Shown: positions 10,988 through 20,165 of the stretch, piece after piece | How the letters are laid out: every line of letters starts with the position of its first letter | Numbering within the stretch: the stretch's first letter is position 1 | Origin: Ascarosepion bandense | Lineage: Eukaryota; Mollusca; Cephalopoda; Sepiida; Sepiidae | NCBI GenBank assembly: GCA_037127315.1 | Contig: JBBBDQ010000347.1 | Coordinates: 2,064,501 to 2,128,500, forward strand | Length of the DNA stretch: 64,000 nucleotides | Direction: 5' to 3' | Notes under the pieces: generated by a model | What the model was told of the DNA's origin: nothing | Seen by the model: the letters and a program-made list of their open reading frames with translations, nothing else | The model's database searches: none | Translations under genes and position numbers: made by a program

Positions 10988-11699
10988 ACAGAAGGTAGCA
11001 AAAGAGAGTGACAGGAAAGGACTTCAAATAAACTTCAAAGAAAACCGAATGCATGGTCATCAGTAAAAAGGGCAGCCCAATATGCCAAATACAGGACGGA
11101 GATACTAGAATCAAGCAGGTGCAAAACCTAAATACCTGGGAAGTGTTATAACAGAAGACGGAAAGTGCAACACAGAGATCCGAAGGCCTATTGGCATGGC
11201 GAAGGAAGCATTCCAAGAGTTCAGTAAAGTATTAAGAAACAGGAGAATTTTGCTAAAAACAAAGAAGAGGGTACTAGATTACTATGTGTTGTCAGTTCTT
11301 CAATATTGCAGCGAATGCTGGACAATAGATGAAGGAAAAACTTGAAGCAACTGAAATATGGTTCTACAGAAGTATGCTGCGAATATCATGGATCGAGCAT
11401 GTGAGCAATGATGAGGTTTCGAAAATGATGGAAACGAAATAGAAATTAATACTGACCACCAGGAAGAGACAGTGGAAATTCCTGGGACATGAAATGAGGA
11501 AGGAGGGCTTAGAGAACCTGATACTAATAGGCCAGACAGAGGGAAAAAGAGAGAGGGAAAAGCAACTGATAACATATTTGAAGGACCTAATCTGGTGGAT
11601 AACGGAAAGAAGGTTGCATGGAGCAACAGGAGAAGGCTTGCTAAGAGCCACCAGGGATAGAGGGACGTGGAAAGCCATGATCCTAATACATTTTGATAG
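10988..11699 (+). mobile_element. RTE-like LINE fragment inserted in gypsy RT
   Basis: Plus-strand, 5'-truncated copy of the same LINE as at 26.3 kb. It covers the region after YADD through the C-terminus (MEKLEATEIWFYRSML type, then RKRQWKFLGHEMRKEGLENL, then GRRLHGATGEGLLRAT). Frames are interrupted. It separates the two halves of the gypsy reverse transcriptase, so it inserted later. The Ser-rich minus frames at 11300-11704 are its shadows. Confidence 0.75.
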
Positions 11700-11865
11700 A
11701 CCATTACTATGAGGTCAAATTACGCAACCACTAAGTCAAGGTCGCTCAGTATTGATGCCGCAGCCTTTATCCGGAATATTCGAACTTGTACAATCCATGA
11801 TGGGTGTTGATAAATAGCAAATTAGAACATTCTCCCTTCTCCGGGATTTGAAGATACGCATCACT
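11700..11865 (-). pseudogene. Gypsy reverse transcriptase, catalytic part
   Basis: The minus strand reads LSDAYLQIPEKGECSNLLFI, then NTHHGLYKFEYSG, then after a gap AAASILSDLDLVVA, stop, FDLIV. The usual YLDD catalytic loop is replaced by a stop plus FDL, so it is inactive. Confidence 0.75.
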
Positions 11866-12100
11866 TAATTCTTTTTTTCTCTTTGGATTAACAACAAAGT
11901 TCGTCATTTTTCTGTTTCTTTTTAATTGGCGATGTTCAAGTGCGGTTTGTTGAATTGGGATTTCGAAAGTATCGTAAATGACATGCATGACGTCTTTTTC
12001 TTCAGAAGAACCGCTGTCAGCATCGTCCGACAGACGTTTCCTGGTTTTGATTAAATGTATTTTGTGAGTAAACGGGGGACCTCTAATTTTGTAGACCATA
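11866..12100 (-). pseudogene. Gypsy integrase C-terminal tail, copy 2, misplaced
   Basis: Frame 11767-12099 begins MVYKIRGPPFTHKIHLIKTR, the post-integrase segment of gypsy pol, continues with the same acidic tail as copy 1, and then runs directly into reverse-transcriptase sequence (KKELSDAYLQIP). An element 3' end is thus fused upstream of, or within, the RT of another copy. Confidence 0.7.
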
Positions 12101-12161
12101 TTTTTTCACTTTTCTAAATTGTACCTATATTCCAGAACAATTTCTGAGAATGTGAACGAAA

Positions 12162-12275
12162 GAAAGAAAGAAACAAAGAAAGAAAGAAAGATAGAGAGAA
12201 AGAAAGAAAGAAACAAAGAAAGAAAGAAACAAACAAACAAAGAAAGATGAATGCAACTAAAAACATTAAAGAAAG
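12162..12275. repeat. GAAA/CAAA satellite patch
   Basis: GAAA-rich tract ending in 'gatgaatgcaactaaaaa', the same ending as in the large satellite at 18.65-18.70 kb. Confidence 0.7.
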
Positions 12276-12289
12276 TATCTCAATTTAAT

Positions 12290-12525
12290 TTGGCGGATAG
12301 TCATTCAGTGTCCCATTAAGTTCCGTTGAGAAATCGGCGCACACATGGATCTTATTTGACTCCGTCTTTACGTAAATACTGCATTTTAATATTTTTATTT
12401 AGGATTTGTTCTTGTGCATATTACCGAATGTAACTAGTCTTGTTAATCTGATTTTGTGTTTTTTTACGCAGCAATTTACCTTTTTCTCGCTCGACAATAT
12501 GAGCTCTTGTGCTCGAAACGATTAC
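12290..12525 (-). pseudogene. Gypsy RT N-terminus and second knuckle remnant
   Basis: The minus strand reads a Cys/His cluster (CNRFEHKSSYCRARKR) directly after the tandem array, then VKTESNKIHVCADFSTELNG, the opening motif of Ty3/gypsy RT. No protease sequence is found between them, so that part appears deleted. Confidence 0.6.
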
Positions 12526-14236
12526 AATTTAGGTTCTTTTTATGTCAGTCAGGGCAGTCCTTATACCAGTGTAAGGACCCACAACTGAAACACGGGTTAG
12601 GGGAAAAGTTGTTTGGTTTCTTTTTTGATTAGTTTTATTCAGAGGTAGAAGTAAATTCTTTTTCTTTTTTCGTTTGGCCTACTTTTCTTATGTCAGCTAT
12701 GCCAGATTCCTCGATATTTTATAATCTTGACAACTGACAATTTAGATTCTTTTTATGTCAGTCAGGGCAGTCCTTATACCAGTGCAAGGACCCACAACTG
12801 AAACACGGGTTAGGGGGAAAGTTGTTTGGTTTCTTTTTTGATTAGTTTTATTCAGAGGTAGAAGTAAATTATTTTTCTTTTTTCGTTTGGCGTACTTTTC
12901 TTATGTCAGCTATGCCAGATTCCTCGATATTTTATAATCTTGACAATTGACAATTTAGGTTCTTTTTATGTCAGTCAGGGCAGTCCTTATACCAGTGTAA
13001 GGACCCACAACTGAAACACGGGTTAGGGGGGAAAGTTGTTTGGTTTGTTTTTTGATTAGTTTTATTCAGAGGTAGAATTAAATACTTTTTCTTTTTTCGT
13101 TTAGCCTACTTTTCTTATGTCAGCTATGCCAGCTTCCTCGATATTTTTTAATCTTGACAACTGACAATTTAGATTCTTTTTATGTCAGTCAGGGCAGTCC
13201 TTATACCAGTGTAAGGACCCTCAACTGAAACACGGGTTAGGGGGAAAGTTGTTTGGTTTCTTTTTTGATTAGTTTTATTCAGAGGTAGAATAAATTCTTT
13301 TTCTTTTTTCGTTTGGCCTACTTTTCTTATGTTAGCTATGCCAGATTCCTCGATATTTTTTAATCTTGACAATTGACAATTTAGGTTCTTTTTATGTCAG
13401 TCAGGGCAGTCCTTATACCAGTGTAAGGACCCACAACTGAAACACGGGTTAGGGGGAAAGTTGTTTGGTTTCTTTTTTGATTAGTTTTATTCAGAGGTAG
13501 AAGAAAATTCTTTTTCTTTTTTCGTTTGGCTTACTTTTCTTATGTCAGCTATGCCAGATTCCTCGATATTTTATAATCTTGACAATTGACAATTTAGGTT
13601 CTTTTTACGTCAGTCAGGGCAGTCCTTATACCAGTGTAAGGACCCACAACTGAAACACGGGTTAGGGGGAAAGTTGTTTGGTTTCTTTTTTGATTAGTTT
13701 TATTCAGAGGTAGAAGAAAATTCTTTTTCTTTTTTCGTTTGGCTTACTTTTCTTATGTCAGCTATGCCAGATTCCTCGATATTTTATAATCTTGACAATT
13801 GACAATTTAGGTTCTTTTTACGTCAGTCAGGGCAGTCCTTATACCAGTGTAAGGACCCACAACTGAAACACGGATTAGGGGGAAAGTTGTTTGGTTTCTT
13901 TTTTGATTAATTTTATTCAGAGGTAGAATTAAATACTTTTTCTTTTTTCGTTTAGCCTACTTTTCTTATGTCAGCTATGCCAGCTTCCTCGATATTTTTT
14001 AATCTTGACAACTGACAATTTAGGTTCTTTTTATGTCAGTCAGGGCAGTCCTTATACCAGTGTAAGGACCCACAACTGAAACACGGGTTAGGGGGAAAGT
14101 TGTTTGGTTTCTTTTTTGATTAGTTTTATTCAGAGGTAGAAGAAAATTCTTTTTCTTTTTTCGTTTGGCTTACTTTTCTTATGTCAGCTATGCCAGATTC
14201 CTCGATATTTTATAATCTTGACAATTGACAATTTCC
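12526..14236 (-). repeat. Tandem array, 8 x about 213 bp, from gag zinc knuckle
   Basis: Eight head-to-tail units. The block 'gtcagtcagggcag' starts at 12544, 12757, 12970, 13184, 13396, 13609, 13822 and 14035. The period is 213 bp (71 codons), with one 214 and one 212. On the minus strand each unit reads PNPCFSCGSLHWYKDCPD, a CX2CX3HX4C knuckle like those of some invertebrate gypsy gag proteins, then stop, then LSRLKNIEESGIADIRKVGQ. All units share the TGA after CPD, so the unit was already disabled when it multiplied, or the stop spread by homogenisation. Units 3 and 7 share variants, as do 5, 6 and 8. Confidence 0.9.
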
Positions 14237-14299
14237 ACGCAGTCCTTTTAGTGTCTTCAAGGATACTTAAGTCTCCTTCTTGCCAAGTTGTTGGGACCT

Positions 14300-14440
14300 T
14301 GTAAGGTGTCAGAAATAAAGAGACACAAAGAAGGGCTAAAGTTAGATATATTGACAAAGAACAGTTAAACAAATTGAGAAGGACACCAGCGTGATTGTTT
14401 GGTTTAGCTGTCAAAGCTATTTGATGGAATAGACTTCAGT
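14300..14440 (-). repeat. Gypsy LTR-like segment, proximal copy, first part
   Basis: Blocks shared with 9045-9280: 'aataaagagacacaaagaa', 'aaagaacagt', 'gagaaggacaccagcgtg' and 'tgtcaaagctat'. It ends at the SINE insertion. A second partial copy continues at 15068-15205. Confidence 0.6.
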
Positions 14441-14755
14441 ATCTGCTATTTCGGATGTGCGTTGTGGAGCATTGGATATCGGCTCGGAACGAAAAATCGG
14501 GGGGCCGAGTTCGAATTCCAGCCGAATTCATTGCGTTCACTTACTCGCAAATACCCTTGGGAAAGATATTAATCTGTCTATTCCTTCCAGTTATGGGTTA
14601 AATAACAGATTGCTTTGTCGGCAACTAGTCTACCTCGGAAAGAAATGACAACCTACTGCGGGATAATCTTCTGCCTAGTCAGTCATGTTTGTTTCGAGAC
14701 ATGATCGCCCACGCGTGTATCACGTATGGCACTTAACTGTCTGATCTGCTATTTC
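14441..14755 (+). mobile_element. SINE family A with 12-bp target-site duplication
   Basis: Sense copy spanning 14453-14743, flanked by perfect 'atctgctatttc' at 14441-14452 and 14744-14755. The B box 'agttcgaattc' is at 14508-14518; the A-box region is slightly damaged (gtggagcattgg). The 3' part carries the hairpin-like 'catgtttgtttcgagacatg' and ends 'cacttaactgtctg'. This proves LINE-type target-primed insertion into the gypsy LTR-like segment. Confidence 0.92.
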
Positions 14756-15066
14756 ACTCACCATGAACCGTGTGCGACACAAGGTCAGATTTAAGGTGGA
14801 TTTATCGACAGTGCTGTAGAAAAATTCCTAAACCCTCACGGCACTTCCATTTTTGTGGCCGTCACAAGCAGCCTCGAGGCACTTCCATTTTTGTGGACAT
14901 CTCAGCACCCTTTCGAGGGAGAGGCAAATCCTGGAGGATGCATCACTGGAGTTCTGTACCCTACAGTGTAACTTTTCTGAGTTGCATTTCCGTCCACAGA
15001 CAGACGTATAATCAAGACGCATTCTTCCCGAAGACAGAGACGCAACTAAGTGGTGTCTAGTATTTT
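14756..15066. other. Unassigned G/C-richer segment
   Basis: About 310 bp between two copies of the LTR block 'ggaatagactt'. It contains a 19-bp direct repeat 'ggcacttccatttttgtgg' at 14840 and 14878. Open frames on both strands have no recognisable motif. It may be gypsy leader or gag sequence. Confidence 0.4.
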
Positions 15067-15067
15067 A

Positions 15068-15205
15068 GCTTCAGCTGGAATAGACTTGTGTCACAAAACA
15101 GAAACTGCTGCTTATTTAGATAGAAGAGTTCATGTGTGCATGGGCAAATCACCATAACAATATTTGGGAGTGTTGTTTTTTATTTCTTAATAATAATAAA
15201 TATCC
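15068..15205 (-). repeat. Gypsy LTR-like segment, proximal copy, second part
   Basis: Contains 'ggaatagacttgtgtcacaa', 'cagaaactgctgct' and 'gaagagttcatgtg', matching the distal LTR-like segment at about 9175-9235. Confidence 0.6.
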
Positions 15206-15689
15206 CAGGAGGACATTATTCGTTTTGCTTCAGTTAAATTGCACAAGGATTTAATTGTGGTAAGCCATGGCTCGTTAATTTTAGCGCATCGAAATTACTC
15301 TGTATTACTCATCTGAAGGATAGCTTCCTCTCATTAGTCAGCATGGCTGATGCCAACACTTATGAGATTCTCTTTGTACCTTCTCGGGCTAATGTTCTCT
15401 GATGACATGAAGTGGGCATATTATATTGAAGTATTATGCAAGGAATGTTGATTCACCGTGTCGTGCTAGATATTTTTATTATCCACAACCTATCTTATAT
15501 ATTCATAAGTTTGTAAATAACAAGTAGGAAAAGGTGTCTCTAATCTAACATGTTTAACAAGATTCATCAGAAATTAAATAAATCTCTGAAGAACCTTGTT
15601 AAAAGTAAAACATCCTTACTTCTTGTATTCGCCTTGTCAGATTCTGATCCATATATTTAACCCATTCATAAGGTGACTTTTCGTTCACG

Positions 15690-15826
15690 ATTGCTGGCAC
15701 ATATGACCTGGCGCTCTTGCTATACATTTAAATGTTCTTGATAAAATACAAAGAAGAATCTGCAATGTTACTGGTTCTAACCTAGCATCACACCTTCAGT
15801 CGCATTCTCTCCGCCGTATCGTACTT
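15690..15826 (+). mobile_element. LINE internal fragment
   Basis: Short plus-strand match to the C-terminal region: 'gataaaatacaaagaagaat' (DKIQRRI), then 'tcagtcgcattctctccg'. It is flanked by an opposite-strand copy about 40 bp away. Confidence 0.65.
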
Positions 15827-15867
15827 CCAGGGATTTTTAATATGAATAAATTTATTTAAAAAAAAAA

Positions 15868-16225
15868 TTTTAATCGTGTCAACCCAAGCAAGGCATTCCA
15901 CTGCCACTATAGCGCAGGGGGTTACATAGAGCGATTGAGTATAGGAAAGGTCAGAAGGAGGGTGATAAACGACTTAGGATGTACATAGGGAGAGAGCTGG
16001 AGAGAGTAGGTGTGAATTAGTGTGTTAGGAGGTGTCTATTGACTCTATATTTAAATTCCTGGAGGTTGTAGCCGTCGGGTAAGCAAGCATGCGGTAGAGA
16101 ATTCCACAGGCGGGAAGTGCGAGGAAAGAAGCTGTTGGAGTAGATATTCCGCTTACATTTCATCGATTTCACTGTAAAAGGATGGGACCTAGTTGCCACT
16201 CTAGTATCTCGTGCAAATTCACATC
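15868..16225 (-). mobile_element. LINE 3' end with open C-terminal frame
   Basis: Minus frame 16017-16199 reads MATRSHPFTVKSMKCKRN, SNSFFPRTSRLWNSLP and YRVNRHLLTH, the LINE C-terminus with its stop. The 3' UTR and terminus (gcaaggcattccactgccac) follow down to 15878. 5'-truncated. Confidence 0.85.
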
Positions 16226-16239
16226 TATTTTTCTGAGAT

Positions 16240-16915
16240 GAGGTTGTATTTAGAGTATTTACATTATTCTGACTAATGTCTTCATCTTTGTTGTCATTTG
16301 TACGACGTTTCGGCCGTTGTACGCTCTGGCAATATTCAGGTGCTAGGAATTTTAAACAGAACCTTTTATTACAATCACTGGAGTATATACATTTGAGCCT
16401 CTTCTGTTAGTAATGAGTTATCTCCCTCTAATCCTGTAAGTTACTTCTTCAGCACTGCTGAAGCCTGGTATTGAAGTCACAACTCTTTTGGTCAAGTCAC
16501 AGGAAAGAACCAACGTCTATATCCACTAGGCCATGTGTCATTAAGGACAAGAACAACTGAATTTTTGGGACTTATAAACCTAATGTTCAGTAAATCTTTT
16601 TTACCAGATTTTCTACTGTAATTTTTTGATGTTAATGATTTTATCTGGTATTTTTTATGTTAATGTTTTTTCTAGCATTTTTTACCAAATCTCATATTGC
16701 AATTTTGACACTGGTGATTTTCTCTAGCTCTCCGTACTACTGGTTCTCTTATTATATTCATCTCTGCTTCTGAAATTTTTGTAGCCTAACATATGTTCTG
16801 ATTCCTTAAGTTTACGTAGTTCCCAGTGGTGTTCTCCATCTATTATTTGAACTTCATCGCAAAATGGGACAAAGATGAGGACAATAGTCTGAATAATGTA
16901 AATAGTTTAGTAAGT
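16240..16915. repeat. Inverted repeat unit with hammerhead-like core
   Basis: The antisense core at 16307-16339 reads, on the minus strand, CTGAATA, GCC, a loop, GGCC, GAAAC, then ACG-U-CGUA. A partial plus-strand copy of its flank ('acaaagatgaggacaatag' against 'acaaagatgaagacattag' in reverse) lies at 16870-16915. Penelope-like elements carry inverted terminal repeats and hammerhead motifs, so that is one possible source. No coding part is seen. Confidence 0.35.
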
Positions 16916-16971
16916 TTATGCTAATGATTCTGATTAATTTTCTTCTATGGTAACTTGACTTTATCAATATA

Positions 16972-17200
16972 AGTGCAGCATTAGATTGGCAATTAGGTCT
17001 CATCTATTTACAGTCAAATTAGCTAAATCTAACGGTAAGTTATATACTGACTGTTTCTTTTCTCGCATTTCTCGCTTGTGGAAATCACTTTAAGGCTGCT
17101 TGCTATCCATCAAACTCTGAACTACGAAAATGTAAATGCCATTTGATCGTTACATGCCATCTTTTTGATGTCTCTTTTATTATTCTCGCCTGTTAATAAT
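16972..17200 (+). mobile_element. LINE C-terminal fragment
   Basis: Plus-strand match to the TRLATRSHPFTVK region ('agattggcaattaggtctca') followed by 'tttcttttctcgcatttctcg'. Heavily mutated. Confidence 0.7.
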
Positions 17201-17739
17201 GTTTATATGTTTTTACTCGTACACACTTGGCTAATCCCTGTGTCATAGGCCTTGCTTAGAGTAAAATGATGAAAAATAAATATACGTGATAATATTAGTG
17301 TCACTGACATACTTGGGCGTGTCTTTTTGCGCTTACGTGATAACGTCTCATAAAACACATCGTGCCAGGCGATCATCTTTTTTTCACTCCAAAAATAAAC
17401 AATAAAATGAAAATCCAAAGGCTTGTAATTGCGACCAGTGGTTCGAAATGACAAGATTATCTAGATTTGAAATTTAGAACAAAGCTGAAGTAAGAAATGG
17501 ATACTCCTGGGAGTATGAAAACAGAGAATAAAGAGAAATTGTTGTGAAAGGTGGGGTTCATGACAGACGCAACCGACATTTCAGAATTTTCAATGCTTTC
17601 TGAATCTCAAGAGGAAGTCAAGGTTGAGTGACATTAAAACAGAAGCGTGCTAAACATGTCTGCTGATAGCGGAACACATATATACTTATAGGTTACCAAT
17701 ATCAAACATATATAAATGAAAAAATAATCAATCAAACCT
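17201..17739. other. No gene recognised
   Basis: AT-rich spacer without a supportable feature. Confidence 0.45.
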
Positions 17740-18158
17740 AGAAAATAGAAAAACAGAAAGAGAATTCAGTCTAAAAGAAAGGAAGAATTAAGACAGAGGA
17801 GTGCATTTGAAAGAAAGAAGGCAAAAGAAGAGTGCTTTTGAAAGACAGAAAAAAAAAGAAAGAAAAGTGCATTTTAACAAAGAATTAAAAAGAAGAGCGA
17901 TTTAGAGGAAAAGAATTCATCTGAAGTGTAAAAAAAGTAAGAAAGGAATATCTACATCAAAAGAAAGAAGGAACTAAAGAAAAAAGAGTGCATCTGAAAT
18001 AAAAAAAATAAAGAAAGAAAGAAAAGAAAGAAATTATAAAGTATTCATTTGAAACAGAAAAAAAAAAGAAAGAATCGTATGCAAGAAAAAAAGTAAGAAT
18101 AAAAGAAAAAATAAAGAAAAACGCATTAGGAAAATAAAGAATGATAGAAAAAGATTAT

Positions 18159-18194
<36 letters not shown>

Positions 18195-18780
18195 CGAATG
18201 CAATTGAAACAAAGAAAGCAACAAAAAAGAGTGCATCTGAAAGAAAGAACGAAAGAAAGAAAGAAGAGAAGGAAAGTAAATTTGAAATAAATGAAGAAAG
18301 AAAGCAGCAGAAAAGTTGTCATCTTTAAAAAGAAAAAGAAAGAAAGAAAAGTGAGTGTGAAATACACGAAGAAAGAAGGAAGAGTGCTTTTAAAAGAAAA
18401 AAGATGGAAAGAAAAGTGTCTCTAAAAGAAAGAAAGAAAATAGGAAAGGAATAAGTCCACCCGACAAACAGAAGATATTAGGAAAAGAGTATCACAAACA
18501 GAGAATGGAAGAAAAAAGACTGCTTCTGAAACAAATAAATTAATAATCAAGGTAGAATGCATTTGAAGGAAAAACAGAAAAATAAATAACAGCATATTTA
18601 AAAGAGAGAAAGAAGAATGAACAGAGAATCTGAAAGAAAGAAAGAAAGAAACAAACAAACAAACAAACAAACAAACAAGCAAAGATGAATGCAACTAAAA
18701 AAAAGAATAACATTAAAACCGACCAGTGATTTATGATAAAAAATGTTGGGTTGTTCTGAAATATAAATAAGTGCGTTTGA

Positions 18781-18816
<36 letters not shown>

Positions 18817-19330
18817 CAAAGAAAGAAAGAAGAGAAAAAAAGATTGCATTTAAAAGAAAGAAGAAAATATGCGTGCATGCAAAAGAAAGAGAGAAAGAAT
18901 GAAAGAAAGCGAAGTGCATTTTAAAGAACGAATGAATAAAAATTGCATCTTAAAGCGAGAAAGAAAAAGTGCATCTAAAAGAAAAAAGCGTACATTTAAA
19001 AGAAAGAAAGAAACAAGAATACATCTAAAAAAATAAAAAATAAATAAAGGATCCGTCTGAAATGAATTTAATAAAAATTGAAAGAAAGAACGAAAAAACG
19101 GCGTACATATAAGGAAAATAAAGAAATAAATGAAAAAATAAAGAGAAGAATAGTGCTTTTGAAAGAATGGAAAAAAGAAAAACAATCTTAAAAGAAAGAA
19201 AGAAAAGGCGAACCATAAAGAAGCCTGCTTTTGAAATAAAAAAAGAGAGAAAGGAAAATAAACAACTAAATAAAAATAAAAAGAACAAAATAGTGCATCT
19301 AACAAAATAAAATGATAAAAGATGAGAGCA
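17740..19330. repeat. Degenerate GAAAG satellite
   Basis: About 1.6 kb of almost pure purine built from GAAAG runs, punctuated every 30-70 bp by 'agtgcatttgaaagaaag' and close variants (for example near 17802, 18230, 18770, 18910 and 18960). A related patch lies in the gypsy relic at 12.2 kb. The minus strand gives many spurious Phe/Ser/Leu frames; none is a gene. Confidence 0.85.
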
Positions 19331-19334
19331 TTTG

Positions 19335-19925
19335 AGGGTAAGAATCATATCTGGTCGGGGGACCGTGCTATTCATCTCGGGGTTAATGACAAAATTCAAA
19401 GAAGAATCTGCTTTGTAATCGATCCAGACTTGGCAGCTCGACTCCAGTCACTTACTCACCAACGATATGTGTCTTCCCTGTGTCACTTCTACACATATTT
19501 TATTTACAGATTTTGCTCCGACGAGCTTAGCTCCCTGGTGCACTCTCTAGAGGAATTTTCGCCAGGTACTAGACTGGCAACTAGGTCCCACCATTTAACA
19601 GTTAAAACAGTCTAATGTAGCCGCTATCCGCTTCTTTCTCGCACTTCCCACCTATGGAAGTCCCTTCCGTAGACTTGCTTCTCTGATAGCTATAATCTCC
19701 AAGAGTTAAAAAGCAACGTCAATTGCCATCTTTTATCTCCTTGATTCCCATCCTTTCTCCGATATCTACTTTATCTTCTTCTTCTTTTTTACTCTACTCT
19801 CACGGAACTCTCTTCGCACCAGTGTCCATATCCTTACCCATTCTCCTGTAATCTGTTCTCCTTGCGCGCAGTCCCCTGCGCACCAGTAGCAGTACCGCCT
19901 TCCTTGGGGTGAAACGGTTATAAAA
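19335..19925 (+). mobile_element. LINE 3' copy inside the satellite
   Basis: Plus-strand copy from the HIWSG region through DKIQRRICFVIDPDLAARLQ (frame 19322-19615) to the 3' UTR, ending 'ggggtgaaacggttataaaa'. GAAAG satellite lies on both sides, so it most likely inserted into the satellite. Confidence 0.85.
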
Positions 19926-20165
19926 AAGAAAGAAAGAAAGATATTAGAGTACATAATAAAAGAAAGAAAGAAAGAAAGAAAGATAGAAAGAAAAAAGTTG
20001 ATTTGAAAGAAAGAAAAATACATATGGAAAAAATGAAAGAAGAGTTTTATCTGAAAAAATAAAAATGAAATAAAAGTACATTTGCAAGAAAGGAAGACAA
20101 AATGAAATAAAGAATGGGGAAAGAGAACGTAACAAAAAAGAAAAACAGAAAATTTGAAACCATGA
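19926..20165. repeat. GAAAG satellite, second segment
   Basis: Same composition and 'catttgcaagaaagg / catatggaaaaaatg' punctuation as 17.7-19.3 kb. It resumes directly after the LINE tail. Confidence 0.75.

Larger units (their letters stand above)
8990..15220 (-). mobile_element. Ty3/gypsy retrotransposon, rearranged relic
   Basis: Minus-strand LTR element read from 15.2 kb down to 9.0 kb: LTR-like segment, gag zinc-knuckle region (expanded into an array), reverse transcriptase, RNase H, integrase, LTR-like segment. Every domain has stops or lost catalytic residues. A protease domain was not found. The body is interrupted by an RTE-like LINE (10.99-11.70 kb) and holds a misplaced second copy of the integrase tail (11.87-12.10 kb). 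One LTR-like end is split by a SINE. Confidence 0.75.

Noticed and set aside
11300..11704. 134-codon minus frame rich in Ser and Leu
   Set aside because: Antisense shadow of the RTE-like LINE fragment on the plus strand.
12526..14236. CRISPR-like array
   Set aside because: Direct head-to-tail 213-bp repeats without short spacers, in animal DNA, explained by gag sequence.
18155..19399. Several overlapping Phe/Leu/Ser-rich minus frames
   Set aside because: They read through the GAAAG satellite. Repetitive residues in all frames.
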